From assembly GCF_001517545.1 (NCBI RefSeq), contig NZ_FBYA01000001.1, forward strand, positions 344,610 through 408,609: a DNA stretch of 64,000 bases. Reading direction: 5' to 3'. A program made the translations under genes and the position numbers. The notes beneath the pieces are model-generated. The model saw only the letters and a program-made list of their open reading frames with translations. It did not search any database and was not told the origin of the DNA. Positions 53,083 to 62,720 of this stretch are shown here, piece by piece. This DNA comes from Limnohabitans sp. Rim47. Its GTDB lineage: Bacteria; Pseudomonadota; Gammaproteobacteria; Burkholderiales; Burkholderiaceae_C. How positions within the stretch are numbered: the stretch's first letter is position 1; every line of letters starts with the position of its first letter.

Positions 53083-54135
53083 ATGCAATTGGCTCTTCCA
53101 CAGTTGGCGGCACACCTGCAAAAGGGCTTGCGCAGCCTGTATGTTTTGCATGGCGACGAGGCCTTGCTGATCCAGGAGGCGGCCGACGCCATTCGCGCCA
53201 CCGCCCGCGCCCAGGGCTACACCGAGCGCAGCGTGCACACCGTCTCGGGGGCGCATTTTGACTGGAGCGAAGTGCTGGCCGCAGGCGGCTCTCTCAGCCT
53301 GTTTGCCGACAAACAAATCGTGGAAGTGCGCGTGCCCTCTGGCAAGCCAGGCAAGGAAGGCAGCACGGCCATTCAGCAACTGGCCTTGTCTGCCCAAGGC
53401 AATGACACGACCTTGACCTTGTTTTTGTTGCCGCGCCTGGACGCGGCCACCCGCAAAGGGGCTTGGTTTGCCGCGCTGGAAAATGGGGGCGTTTCGATTC
53501 AGGTCGATCCAGTTGACCGCATTGCCTTGCCTCAATGGATCGCGCAGCGCCTGCAACAGCAAGGCCAGCGCGTGGTGGCGGGCGAAGAAGGTCAGCGCAC
53601 CTTGCAGTTTTTTGCCGACTGCGTAGAAGGCAACCTGCTGGCGGCACACCAAGAGATTCAAAAACTCGGGTTGCTCCACCCGCCAGGCGAACTCAGCCAG
53701 GAACAGGTGGCGTCGGCGGTGGTCAATGTGGCCCGTTACGACGTGTTCAAGTTATCAGAGGCCGTGTTGTCGGGGCAGGTGGCGCGGGTGCAGCGCATGC
53801 TCGACGGTCTGCAGGCCGAAGGCGAGGCCGCTGTGTTGGTGCACTACACGCTGGCCGAAGACATCCGCGCCTTGAAACGTGTCAAAGACGCCATCGCCAG
53901 CGGCAAGCCCATGCCCTTGGCCTTGCGCGAACAGCGTGTGTGGGGCCCGCGTGAACGCCTGTTTGAACGCGTGTTGCCCCGCATGACCGAAGCCCGTCTG
54001 AATGGCTTGCTGCAAGCGGCGCACCAGGTGGATGGCATCGTCAAGGGTCTGAAAGTGCCTGAATGGCCCACCGACGGCTGGCAGGCACTGCAGCGGCTGG
54101 CCATGCGCTTCTCGCGCTTTTGCATCGTCCGTTGA
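53083..54135 (+). CDS. holA: DNA polymerase III subunit delta
   Basis: Clamp-loader subunit that opens the beta sliding clamp. The 350-residue protein begins with a short strand and LYVLHGDEALLIQEAADAIR, has FADKQIVEVRVPSG, the clamp-binding loop region, and the C-terminal helical part VNVARYDVFKLSEAVLSGQ ending RFCIVR. Length and features match HolA. It is followed by a REP-like element and then proA. Confidence 0.93.
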   Translation: MQLALPQLAAHLQKGLRSLYVLHGDEALLIQEAADAIRATARAQGYTERSVHTVSGAHFDWSEVLAAGGSLSLFADKQIVEVRVPSGKPGKEGSTAIQQLALSAQGNDTTLTLFLLPRLDAATRKGAWFAALENGGVSIQVDPVDRIALPQWIAQRLQQQGQRVVAGEEGQRTLQFFADCVEGNLLAAHQEIQKLGLLHPPGELSQEQVASAVVNVARYDVFKLSEAVLSGQVARVQRMLDGLQAEGEAAVLVHYTLAEDIRALKRVKDAIASGKPMPLALREQRVWGPRERLFERVLPRMTEARLNGLLQAAHQVDGIVKGLKVPEWPTDGWQALQRLAMRFSRFCIVR

Positions 54136-54167
54136 TTCGGCCCGCCGCGGCCGTGCCCGGCCTGTCC

Positions 54168-54201
54168 TTGTCATGCCCGGCTTGACCGGGTATCCATCAC
54201 G
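54168..54201. repeat. REP-like palindrome, CTTGA-centred
   Basis: CCCGG-CTTGA-CCGGG inside a TGTCATG ... TATCCATCACG context matches the elements near 18 kb. It lies between holA and proA. Confidence 0.75.
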
Positions 54202-54250
54202 GCCGAAGGCATTGACCCTCAATCGAGTCGCGGGTGACGGCTCTACTGAG

Positions 54251-54269
54251 CGCGAGCCCCTTGCTCGCG
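54251..54269. repeat. Perfect 7-bp inverted repeat in the proA upstream region
   Basis: CGCGAGC-CCCTT-GCTCGCG forms a perfect stem with a 5-nt loop and no U tract. Role unknown; operator or mRNA hairpin possible. Confidence 0.5.
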
Positions 54270-54352
54270 AATGTGTGCAGTTCCATTACAGCCATTCGGC
54301 CGCTGGGGCAGCCTCCCACAAAAACCCGGTCCGCATCTGCGAAAATGTTTGA

Positions 54353-55633
54353 ATGACTGAATTGAACACCGCCGCACACGTCCAAGCATTGGGCCAACAG
54401 GCCAAAAATGCTTCGGCCATGATGGCCAAGGCATCGGCTGCTACCAAAAACAAGGCTTTGCGCCATTTGGCTGCCTTGTTGCGCGAGAACACCGACGCTT
54501 TGCAGCTGGACAACGCCAAAGACCTGGAGCGCGCCCGCGCTGCCGGGCTGGCCGAACCGATGGTGGACCGCCTGAAACTCACGCCCAAAGTGCTGGAAAC
54601 TTGTGCGCAAGGCTGCGAGCAGTTGGCGGCCATGCCCGACGTGATCGGCGAGATCATTGGCATGAAGCAAGTGCCCAGCGGCATCCGTGTGGGCCAGATG
54701 CGTGTGCCGATTGGCGTGTTTGGCATGATCTTCGAAAGCCGTCCGAATGTGACCATCGAAGCGGCCAGCCTGTCTATCAAAAGCGGCAACGCCTGCATCT
54801 TGCGTGGTGGCTCAGAAGCCATCGAGTCGAACAAGGCCTTGGCCAAGCTGGTGCAGCAGGCGCTCACCGACAGCGGTTTGCCCATCGACGCGGTGCAACT
54901 GGTGCAAACCACCGACCGCGCCGCCGTGGGCCAGCTGATCACCATGCCACAGTTTGTGGATGTGATCATTCCACGCGGCGGTAAGGGCCTGATTGAGCGC
55001 ATCAGCGCCGAGGCCAAGGTGCCCGTCATCAAGCACCTGGACGGCAATTGCCACACTTATGTGGACGATCCGTGCGACATCGACATGGCCGTTAAGGTGG
55101 CTGACAACGCCAAAACCAACAAATACAGTCCCTGCAATGCCAGCGAAGGCTTGCTGGTGGCACAGGGCGTGGCCGCCGAGTTTTTGCCCAGAATCGGTGC
55201 CATTTATGCTGTCAAAGGCGTCGAGATGCGTTGCTGCCCCAAGGCCAAGGCCATTCTGAGTCAAGTTGACGGCGCTCAATTGAAGGATGCCACCGAGAAG
55301 GATTGGTTCGAGGAATACCTCGCACCCATCATCAGCATCAAGGTGGTTGACGGGGTGGATGAGGCGATTGCCCACATCAATCACTACAGCAGTCACCACA
55401 CCGATGCCATCCTGACGCGTGACCACATGCACGCCCAGCGCTTTTTGCGCGAGGTGGACTCGGCCAGCGTCATGGTCAACACCAGCACCCGTTTTGCCGA
55501 TGGTTTTGAGTTTGGTTTGGGTGCCGAGATCGGTATCAGCACCGACAAGTTCCACGCCCGGGGCCCGGTCGGCATCGAAGGGCTGACGTCGCTCAAATAT
55601 GTGGTGTTGGGTGAAGGCGAAGTCCGCACCTGA
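54353..55633 (+). CDS. proA: Gamma-glutamyl phosphate reductase
   Basis: Second enzyme of proline synthesis, NADPH-dependent. The 426-residue protein has the aldehyde-dehydrogenase fold with VPIGVFGMIFESRPNVT, LDGNCHTYVDD and the catalytic Cys261 in NKYSPCNASEGLL, and ends GIEGLTSLKYVVLG. The ATG has no Shine-Dalgarno sequence; GAAAAT ends 6 nt before it. proB is not in this window. Confidence 0.96.
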   Translation: MTELNTAAHVQALGQQAKNASAMMAKASAATKNKALRHLAALLRENTDALQLDNAKDLERARAAGLAEPMVDRLKLTPKVLETCAQGCEQLAAMPDVIGEIIGMKQVPSGIRVGQMRVPIGVFGMIFESRPNVTIEAASLSIKSGNACILRGGSEAIESNKALAKLVQQALTDSGLPIDAVQLVQTTDRAAVGQLITMPQFVDVIIPRGGKGLIERISAEAKVPVIKHLDGNCHTYVDDPCDIDMAVKVADNAKTNKYSPCNASEGLLVAQGVAAEFLPRIGAIYAVKGVEMRCCPKAKAILSQVDGAQLKDATEKDWFEEYLAPIISIKVVDGVDEAIAHINHYSSHHTDAILTRDHMHAQRFLREVDSASVMVNTSTRFADGFEFGLGAEIGISTDKFHARGPVGIEGLTSLKYVVLGEGEVRT

Positions 55634-55758
55634 TCTGTTTGTCTTGGGTGGCCGGGTTCACATGCCCTTGGCTTCTGTCGGGTCAGTGCTTGCAAACGCG
55701 CTGACTGGCCCCATATGATTATCTTGTTTTTGTCGTTTCAGCCCCATAAAGGTCGCCC

Positions 55759-57054
55759 ATGGTTCCCCATCTTGTCACTGCCCTGACCGGCCCTATTAAT
55801 GAGCTGGAGCAGCGCATCCTCGACTCCATGCCCGCAATTGAACGCTGGTTTCGTCTGGAATGGATGGAGCACACACCGCCGTTTTACACCTCGGTTGACA
55901 TTCGCAACGCGGGCTTCAAGCTGGCCCCGGTGGACACCAACCTTTACCCCGGCGGCTGGAACAACCTGACGCCTGAAATGCTGCCTTTGGCCGTGCAGGC
56001 AGCCCAGGCAGCGATCGAAAAGATCTGCCCCGAGGCCAAAAACCTGCTGATCATTCCCGAGAACCACACGCGCAACACCTTTTATTTGACGAATGTGGTG
56101 CAGTTGCAGCGCATCTTTCACATGGCGGGGTTGAACGTGCGCATCGGCTCGATCAACCCTGAGATCAAGGAACCGACCACCATCGAGCTGCCCAACGGCG
56201 AAAGCGTCACCTTGGAGCCGGTGGTGCGCAGCAAGCACCGTCTGGGCCTGAAAGACTTCGATCCCTGCACCATCTTGCTTAACAACGACTTGTCGGCGGG
56301 TGCCCCGGGCATTCTGGAAGACCTGCACGAGCAATACCTGCTGCCACCGCTGCACGCAGGCTGGAGCGTGCGCCGCAAAACCAAGCATTTTCAGAACTAC
56401 GAAGAAGTGGCCAAGCGTTTTGGCAAGCTGTTGGGCATCGACCCCTGGCTCATCAACCCGATGTTCAGCCAGTGCGGCGACGTGAACTTTGCCGAAGGCA
56501 CGGGCATGGAATGCCTGCGCAGCAACGTGGACGCGCTGCTGACCAAAATCAAGCGCAAATACAAGGAATACGGCATCAACGAGAAGCCGTTTGTGGTGGT
56601 CAAGGCCGACAACGGCACTTACGGCATGGGCATCATGACCGTGCGCGATGTGGCCGACCTGGACGCTCTGAACCGCAAGACCCGCAACAAGATGAACGTC
56701 ATCAAGGACGGCCAGACCGTGAATGATGTGATCATCCAAGAGGGCGTGCTGACCAACGAACGCATCAACGACGCGGTGGCCGAGCCGGTGGTCTACATGA
56801 TGGACCGCTATGTAGTGGGTGGTTTTTACCGCGTGCACGCCGAGCGCGGTGTGGACGAGAACCTGAATGCACCCGGCGCCAGTTTTGTGCCACTGGCCTT
56901 CGCCGATACCCCGCACTTGCCCCAGCCCGGCGTCAAACCGGGTGCCAGCGTGCCCAATCGCTTCTATATGTATGGCGTGATTGGCCGCTTGGCCATGCTG
57001 GCGGCCAGTTACGAGCTGGAAGCGACCGACCCCGAAGCCGAGGTTTACGACTAA
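55759..57054 (+). CDS. gshA: Glutamate--cysteine ligase, proteobacterial type
   Basis: First step of glutathione synthesis. The 431-residue protein belongs to the type found in beta- and some other proteobacteria that is unlike E. coli GshA: it starts VTALTGPINELEQRILDSMPAIERWF, has DIRNAGFKLAPVDTNLYPGGWNNL and VVKADNGTYGMGIMTV. A CATAAA element ends 8 nt before the ATG. gshB is not adjacent; kup follows. Confidence 0.92.
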   Translation: MVPHLVTALTGPINELEQRILDSMPAIERWFRLEWMEHTPPFYTSVDIRNAGFKLAPVDTNLYPGGWNNLTPEMLPLAVQAAQAAIEKICPEAKNLLIIPENHTRNTFYLTNVVQLQRIFHMAGLNVRIGSINPEIKEPTTIELPNGESVTLEPVVRSKHRLGLKDFDPCTILLNNDLSAGAPGILEDLHEQYLLPPLHAGWSVRRKTKHFQNYEEVAKRFGKLLGIDPWLINPMFSQCGDVNFAEGTGMECLRSNVDALLTKIKRKYKEYGINEKPFVVVKADNGTYGMGIMTVRDVADLDALNRKTRNKMNVIKDGQTVNDVIIQEGVLTNERINDAVAEPVVYMMDRYVVGGFYRVHAERGVDENLNAPGASFVPLAFADTPHLPQPGVKPGASVPNRFYMYGVIGRLAMLAASYELEATDPEAEVYD

Positions 57055-57166
57055 AGTTGCTGCACCGCAACAAAATCCCCAAAAGGACGGTGACACGGGG
57101 CTGAAATCAGGCGCAAAATAGCCGACTTGTTTCTTATCCGGCTTGACGCAGGTCAGGTCCTAGCCC

Positions 57167-59035
57167 GTGTCTTCCAACCGTTCTTCACTCGTCGCATTGA
57201 CTTTGGGCGCCATTGGCGTGGTTTATGGCGACATCGGCACCAGCGTGCTGTATGCGATGAAAGAGGTTTTTGGCTCCGGCCATGTGCCTTTCACGCCGGG
57301 CAATGTCTATGGCATTCTTTCAATCTTTTTCTGGACCCTGACCACCATCGTGTCGGTCAAGTACGTGGTGTTGGTGCTGCGTGCCGACAACCATGGTGAG
57401 GGCGGTTTGGTGGCCATGCTGGCGCTGGCCTCGCAATCGGTCAAAGACCGACCCCAGTTGCGTAAAGTCTTGCTGGTGGTCGGCATCTTTGGCACCTGCC
57501 TGTTTTATGGCGATGGCGTCATCACCCCGGCCATCTCGGTGCTCTCGGCGGTGGAAGGCCTGGAGATCATCTCGCCAGCCTTCAAAAAATCAGTGATTCC
57601 GCTGACCTTGGTGATCCTGTTCCTGCTGTTTTGGGTGCAAAAGCGCGGCACGGCAGGCATCGGCAAGTTCTTTGGCCCCATCACCTTGGTTTGGTTTGTC
57701 GCCATCGCGGTGCTGGGGGTCTCCCACATTGTTCAGCGCCCTGAAATCCTGTTCGCCATCAGCCCGCATTACGCCTTGAGCTTCATGTGGCACGAGCCGG
57801 GCACCACGTTCATCATCTTGGGTGCGGTGGTCTTGTGCGTCACAGGCGGCGAGGCCTTGTATGCCGACATGGGCCACTTTGGCAAAAAGCCGATCCGCCT
57901 GGCCTGGTTCAGCGTGGTCATGCCCTGTCTCGTGTTGAATTATTTTGGTCAAGGTGCCTTGTTGCTGTCTGAGCCCGAGGCCGTGAAAAATCCGTTTTAC
58001 ATGATGGCCCCTGACTGGGCGCTGGTGCCGCTGGTCGGCTTGGCCACCATGGCCACGGTCATCGCCTCGCAGGCATTGATTTCAGGCGCTTTCAGCGTGA
58101 CCAAACAAGTGATTCAGCTGGGGTATTTGCCACGCTTGCAGGTCATGCACACCAGCGAAACAGACACGGGCCAAATCTACATGCCCTTTGTGAACTGGGG
58201 CCTGTTTGTGGCCATCGTTTTGGCGGTGATCATGTTCAAGTCGTCCAGCAACCTGGCGGCGGCCTACGGCATCGCCGTGTGCACCGACATGCTGATCACC
58301 ACGGTGCTCACCTTCTTTGTGATCCGTTACGCCTGGAAGCTGCCATTGGCGCTGTGCATCGGTGCGACGGGTTTCTTTTTTGTGGTCGATCTGGCGTTTT
58401 GGGCGTCCAACCTGCTCAAGCTGTTTGACGGCGGCTGGTTCCCCTTGCTCATTGGTGCGGCGGTTTTCACCCTCATGCTGACCTGGCACGATGGCCGCCG
58501 CTTGCTCAACGACTCCTTGCGTTCGGATGCGCTGAAGCTGAACGATTTTCTGGAAGCGGTTTTCATCGCGCCGCCCACCCGCGTGGAAGGCACAGCCGTG
58601 TTTTTGACGGCCGAAACAGGTGCGGTGCCCAACGCGCTGCTGCACAACCTCAAACACAACAAGGTGCTGCACGCGCAAAACCTGTTTGTCACGGTGCGCA
58701 GCCACGAAATTCCGCGCATGGAAGCAGGCAAACGCCTCGAAATTGAGTCGCTGGGCCACGACTGCTGGCAGGTGATTGTCAATTACGGCTTCAAGGACAA
58801 CCCTGATTTGCCATCGGCCCTGTCTGCCATCGAGGGCGAGGGCTGCAAGCTCGACCCGATGATGACCAGTTATTTCCTGTCACGCGATATCGTGATTCCT
58901 ACCATTGGTGGCGGCATGGCCACGTGGCGCGAAAAACTCTTTGCCCAGATGCACCACAACGCCAGCGCAGCAGCCGAGTTTTTGAACCTACCCACCAATG
59001 CCGTGGTCGAATTGGGCTCAAAAATCGAAATTTGA
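57167..59035 (+). CDS. kup: Low-affinity potassium uptake protein Kup
   Basis: Proton-coupled potassium importer of 622 residues with twelve membrane helices. Diagnostic are GAIGVVYGDIGTSVLYAMKEVF, DNHGEGGLVAMLALA, FYGDGVITPAISVLSAVEGLE, and a C-terminal cytoplasmic domain of about 170 residues. It starts at GTG. In other betaproteobacteria it follows gshA. A 7-bp inverted repeat GGCGGTG/CACCGCC at 59053-59088 follows the stop and may be its terminator. Confidence 0.95.
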   Translation: MSSNRSSLVALTLGAIGVVYGDIGTSVLYAMKEVFGSGHVPFTPGNVYGILSIFFWTLTTIVSVKYVVLVLRADNHGEGGLVAMLALASQSVKDRPQLRKVLLVVGIFGTCLFYGDGVITPAISVLSAVEGLEIISPAFKKSVIPLTLVILFLLFWVQKRGTAGIGKFFGPITLVWFVAIAVLGVSHIVQRPEILFAISPHYALSFMWHEPGTTFIILGAVVLCVTGGEALYADMGHFGKKPIRLAWFSVVMPCLVLNYFGQGALLLSEPEAVKNPFYMMAPDWALVPLVGLATMATVIASQALISGAFSVTKQVIQLGYLPRLQVMHTSETDTGQIYMPFVNWGLFVAIVLAVIMFKSSSNLAAAYGIAVCTDMLITTVLTFFVIRYAWKLPLALCIGATGFFFVVDLAFWASNLLKLFDGGWFPLLIGAAVFTLMLTWHDGRRLLNDSLRSDALKLNDFLEAVFIAPPTRVEGTAVFLTAETGAVPNALLHNLKHNKVLHAQNLFVTVRSHEIPRMEAGKRLEIESLGHDCWQVIVNYGFKDNPDLPSALSAIEGEGCKLDPMMTSYFLSRDIVIPTIGGGMATWREKLFAQMHHNASAAAEFLNLPTNAVVELGSKIEI

Positions 59036-59113
59036 GCGCAAGCAGCGGCCTTGGCGGTGTGCGGTGTGTGGATACCCCAAGCACCGCCGTGTTGAATACA
59101 AGAGGGGAGTGCC

Positions 59114-60595
59114 ATGCAGCGGTCTTTGCATTTAGCCCATCAATTCACGCGACGTGTGGCGTTTGGCCTGCCGCACGATGCAGCCATGCCGGATGACCCT
59201 TTGGCATGGGCAAAAGCCCAGTTGAAACGTGTGCCACCGATGGACATTCTGGAGCGGGATGGCACACGGCGCACCGATCTGCCCGATTGGGTCCAATTGC
59301 TTTGGCGCATGGACGATGTGATGCAGGCGTTTGAAAAGCACCGTCGACTCGAAGCCGAATCTTTTGACAAGGCCAAGCGCATGTCCAAAGAGCAGTACGA
59401 AGCCGAGCGCAAGCGCGATATTGGGACACCCTATTGGCAGATGGAGCACTGGAAAGAAGTCCAAGCCCGCGCGACCACCGCCTTGTATGGCCAAGCACCT
59501 GTCTTTGAAAGGTTTTGGCATTTTTGGTCCAACCACTTCATGGTGGCGCCAGGCAACCAGAACAACGACACTTTGGTGGGGCCTTTCCAACGCAGTCTGC
59601 GAGAAAAAATGACGGGGGACTTTCAGGCCCTGCTTTGGCATGCCACGACCCATCCCGGCATGTTGGTCTATCTGGACAACAACACCAACACGGGGCCCCG
59701 TTCGCGTGCTGCTCGCGAAAAATGGACCACCCACAGCATCAACGAAAACCTGGGGCGTGAACTGTTGGAACTGTTCACATTGAGCCCAGAGAGCGGCTAT
59801 ACCCAAAAAGATGTGGAGGCGGTCACCCTGATATTGACCGGGTGGCGCGACATGCGGCCAGACAAGCACCACAAGGCTGGAGTCCCGCTGGGTACATTTT
59901 TTGATTTCAATCACCATGAACCGGGCTCTCAAGTGGTGATGGGAAAAACCTACTCGGCCGTGTTCCGCCCATCAGCCAAGTTGGAAGATTTGATTGCTGA
60001 CTTGGCCGTCCATCCGGCAACGGCAAGGCATTTGGCCCGGAAGATGTGTGTTTATTTTCTTGACGACGACCCACCTGCTGCGGCGATTCGCCACGTTGAG
60101 CAAGTTTTCTTGCAAACCAAAGGGCATCTGCCTGCCGTTCACGATGCCGTGCTCGAGATGTGTTGGGCGCACTTGGAGACCACGCGCAAATTTTTGTCGC
60201 CAGAAACATGGCTTTTACAGACCTGGAATTTGATGGGCGTTACCCCACCCAGAACAGCTCCGTTGGATGACCGAGGCGGTCTCAAAACTCAAAATGTTTT
60301 GGGCGACTTGGGGCAACCATTGCCACGTTGCCCACAACCCAACGGGTGGCCTATTCGGTCGAGCGACTGGATCTCCAAGGAAATGCTGGACCGTCGGGTG
60401 CGCTTCATGTCAGTGGTCACCAGGGATTGGTTGCAACAGGCGGCACAACCCCGTCAAACCCTGAATCAATTGTGCGAAAAGCATTTCTCACCTGACAACC
60501 CAGAGCTCGCTTTGATTCAAAACGTCATAGCCAAAGGCGATGTGCGCTCTGCACACACCTTGTTCCACGCCAGCCCCACACTGCTTTGGAGTTGA
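59114..60595 (+). CDS. DUF1800 family protein
   Basis: I recognise the family but not a function. The 493-residue protein starts SLHLAHQFTRRVAFG, has the conserved FERFWHFWSNHF and TTHSINENLGRELLELFTLSPES blocks, TQKDVEAVTLILTGWR, and DFNHHEPGSQVVMG. No clear signal peptide is seen. A GAGGGGAG ribosome-binding site precedes the ATG. It is followed 5 bp later by a DUF1501 gene; the two families are usually paired, most abundantly in planctomycetes. Confidence 0.9.
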   Translation: MQRSLHLAHQFTRRVAFGLPHDAAMPDDPLAWAKAQLKRVPPMDILERDGTRRTDLPDWVQLLWRMDDVMQAFEKHRRLEAESFDKAKRMSKEQYEAERKRDIGTPYWQMEHWKEVQARATTALYGQAPVFERFWHFWSNHFMVAPGNQNNDTLVGPFQRSLREKMTGDFQALLWHATTHPGMLVYLDNNTNTGPRSRAAREKWTTHSINENLGRELLELFTLSPESGYTQKDVEAVTLILTGWRDMRPDKHHKAGVPLGTFFDFNHHEPGSQVVMGKTYSAVFRPSAKLEDLIADLAVHPATARHLARKMCVYFLDDDPPAAAIRHVEQVFLQTKGHLPAVHDAVLEMCWAHLETTRKFLSPETWLLQTWNLMGVTPPRTAPLDDRGGLKTQNVLGDLGQPLPRCPQPNGWPIRSSDWISKEMLDRRVRFMSVVTRDWLQQAAQPRQTLNQLCEKHFSPDNPELALIQNVIAKGDVRSAHTLFHASPTLLWS

Positions 60596-60600
60596 TCACC

Positions 60601-61761
60601 ATGCAAAGAAGACAATGGTTGAAAGGTGCTGGTGCGGCTGCACTGAGTTTTGCAGGCATCCCGTCTGCGTGGGCCAATGGCGCTGCCACTGCACCCCGGC
60701 TGCTGGTCGTGCTGCTGCGAGGTGGCATGGACGGATTGGCCGCTGTTCCGCCTATCGGCGATGCAAACTACGCCGCCATTCGGCCCACCATCGCGGTCCA
60801 GAACAGTTTGCGGCTGGATGGCTCGTTTGGCCTGCACCCATCGCTCAAGCACCTGCACCAGTTGTGGGGTCAAGAGCAACTGGCGGTGGTTCACAGCACC
60901 GGCTTTACTTATGCCGGGCGGTCGCATTTCGAGGGGCAGGACGTGATGCAATCGGGCATGCTAAAGCCCTACACCTCGGCGTCAGGATGGCTGGGTCGGG
61001 CGATGCAGGTGGCGCGGGTGGCAGGCGGCGTTTCGATTTCAATACCCATGCCTTTGATTCTCCGGGGCAACCCAGAATCTTCCACGAAATTTCCCAACTG
61101 GATGCCTCCCTTGACGCCGACCGTCGCAGACTCTCTGGAAGCTTTGTGGTCGAAAGACGGACTGATGTCACCCTATGCGTCCATCATCCGAGCCGAGGCG
61201 GCAACCCAGCGGCAAAGTGCCATGAATCGACAGGATTTCTCCAGCGCACGTTCTTTGCCAGAGCTGGGCCGCCTGGCCGGACAAGAAATGAGTCAACCAC
61301 AGGGCCCCCGTGTGGGCCTCATCGATTTCACACACGGGTTTGACACGCACGCCAGCCAGGGTGCCGATCAAGGCGGGCACGCTGACCAATTGCTTAAGGT
61401 CGATCAATTGGTCCAGAACTTTCAAGCCGCGATGGGGCCCATGTGGGCCAATGCCCTGGTGGTGACCGTGACCGAGTTTGGCCGAACAGCGGCTGAAAAC
61501 GGCACCACAGGCACAGACCATGGCGTGGGCACTTGCTGCATGCTGGCGGGCGGTTTGATTGGTCGCTCGAAGGTCTATGCCGATTGGCGTGGCCTGCACA
61601 AAGACCAATTGTTTGAAGGCCGCGACCTGCCGCCAACGATCGATGTGGCGGCGGTCTATGCGAAAGTGATTGAGCGGGTGTTTGAGGTCACCCCTGCTGC
61701 CATTCAGCAGCAGGTCATTGCGCACAAGCCCCATGCCGCATTGAACGGCCTGCTGATTTAA
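60601..61761 (+). CDS. DUF1501 family protein, Tat-exported
   Basis: The 386-residue protein has a twin-arginine signal peptide (about 1-25, QRRQWLKGAGAAALSFAG, cleavage near AWA), then LLVVLLRGGMDGLAAVPPIGD, GSFGLHPSLKHL and SHFEGQDVMQSG, a sulfatase/alkaline-phosphatase-like fold with possible metal ligands. GVGTCCMLAGG and TVTEFGRTAAENGTTGTDHG match the family C-terminal signature. The substrate is unknown; partner is the preceding DUF1800 protein. Confidence 0.9.
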   Translation: MQRRQWLKGAGAAALSFAGIPSAWANGAATAPRLLVVLLRGGMDGLAAVPPIGDANYAAIRPTIAVQNSLRLDGSFGLHPSLKHLHQLWGQEQLAVVHSTGFTYAGRSHFEGQDVMQSGMLKPYTSASGWLGRAMQVARVAGGVSISIPMPLILRGNPESSTKFPNWMPPLTPTVADSLEALWSKDGLMSPYASIIRAEAATQRQSAMNRQDFSSARSLPELGRLAGQEMSQPQGPRVGLIDFTHGFDTHASQGADQGGHADQLLKVDQLVQNFQAAMGPMWANALVVTVTEFGRTAAENGTTGTDHGVGTCCMLAGGLIGRSKVYADWRGLHKDQLFEGRDLPPTIDVAAVYAKVIERVFEVTPAAIQQQVIAHKPHAALNGLLI

Positions 61762-61770
61762 ACCCCCCGA

Positions 61771-62628
61771 TTAATCCAACAAGCCCATCGCCTCGCCCAT
61801 CACGATCGGGCGGGTGGGCGTCCAGTCCTTGTTGAACTGCATCACGCCTTGGGGGAACAACATCACCACGGTAGAGCCGAGCAAAAAGCGGCCCATCTCT
61901 TCGCCCTGCGCCAGGCTGATGTTGCCCATTTCATAAGCCCATTCGCGCACCGTGCCTGGACGCGGTGGGTTGACCACCCCGTGCCACACCGTGGCCATGC
62001 TGCCCACAATGGTCGCGCCCACCAGCACCATCACAAAGGGGCCGTGCTCGCCTTCAAACACACACACCACCCGTTCATTGCGCGCAAACAGGCCGGGCAC
62101 GCCGCGCGCCGTGGTCGGGTTGACCGAAAACAAATCGCCGGGCACATAAATCATGCGCGTCAAGCGGCCCGCGCAAGGCATGTGGATGCGGTGGTAGTCG
62201 CGGGGGCTCAGGTAAAGGGTGGCAAATTCGCCATCTTGAAACTGCGCCGCCAAGGCCGCGTCACCGCCCACCAGCGCTTGCGTGCTGTAGCTGTGGCCTT
62301 TGGCCTGAAACACCAGATCGCCCGCGATGGGGCCGCACTGGCTGATGGCCCCGTCAACCGGGCTGACAAAAGCCGCCGCCGCCAATGGGCGTGCGCTGGC
62401 TTGGAGCGGGCGGGTGAAAAATTCGTTGAAGCTTTTGTAGCTGGTTGTGTCGGGGTTGGCCGCTTCGGCCATGTTCACGTTGTAGCGCTTGACGAACCAG
62501 TCGATGATGCGGGTGGTCGTGCCCCCCCACTGGCTGCCCGCCACCCAACCCGCAAAAGCGGTCAGGGCTTGTTTGGGAATCAGGTATTGCGGCAAGACCG
62601 CCAAGCGGTCAGAAAAAGAAGGGGACAT
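61771..62628 (-). CDS. psd: Phosphatidylserine decarboxylase proenzyme
   Basis: Makes phosphatidylethanolamine at the inner membrane. The 285-residue protein has the self-cleavage motif LGST (250-253), whose Ser252 becomes the pyruvoyl group of the alpha chain, plus the catalytic Asp92 (PVDG) and the histidine motif YHRIHMP (His146, His149). It lies convergent to the DUF1501 gene with a 9-bp gap, and diverges from the ABC exporter genes. Confidence 0.95.
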   Translation of the reverse strand: MSPSFSDRLAVLPQYLIPKQALTAFAGWVAGSQWGGTTTRIIDWFVKRYNVNMAEAANPDTTSYKSFNEFFTRPLQASARPLAAAAFVSPVDGAISQCGPIAGDLVFQAKGHSYSTQALVGGDAALAAQFQDGEFATLYLSPRDYHRIHMPCAGRLTRMIYVPGDLFSVNPTTARGVPGLFARNERVVCVFEGEHGPFVMVLVGATIVGSMATVWHGVVNPPRPGTVREWAYEMGNISLAQGEEMGRFLLGSTVVMLFPQGVMQFNKDWTPTRPIVMGEAMGLLD

Positions 62629-62720
62629 GAAGAGGCCGCCAGGGCGGTTCAAGAGAAGGCCTTGATTTTATCGGGCGATGGCCACGGGTTTCCCCGTGGG
62701 GCAGCAGGCACAATCCCAGC

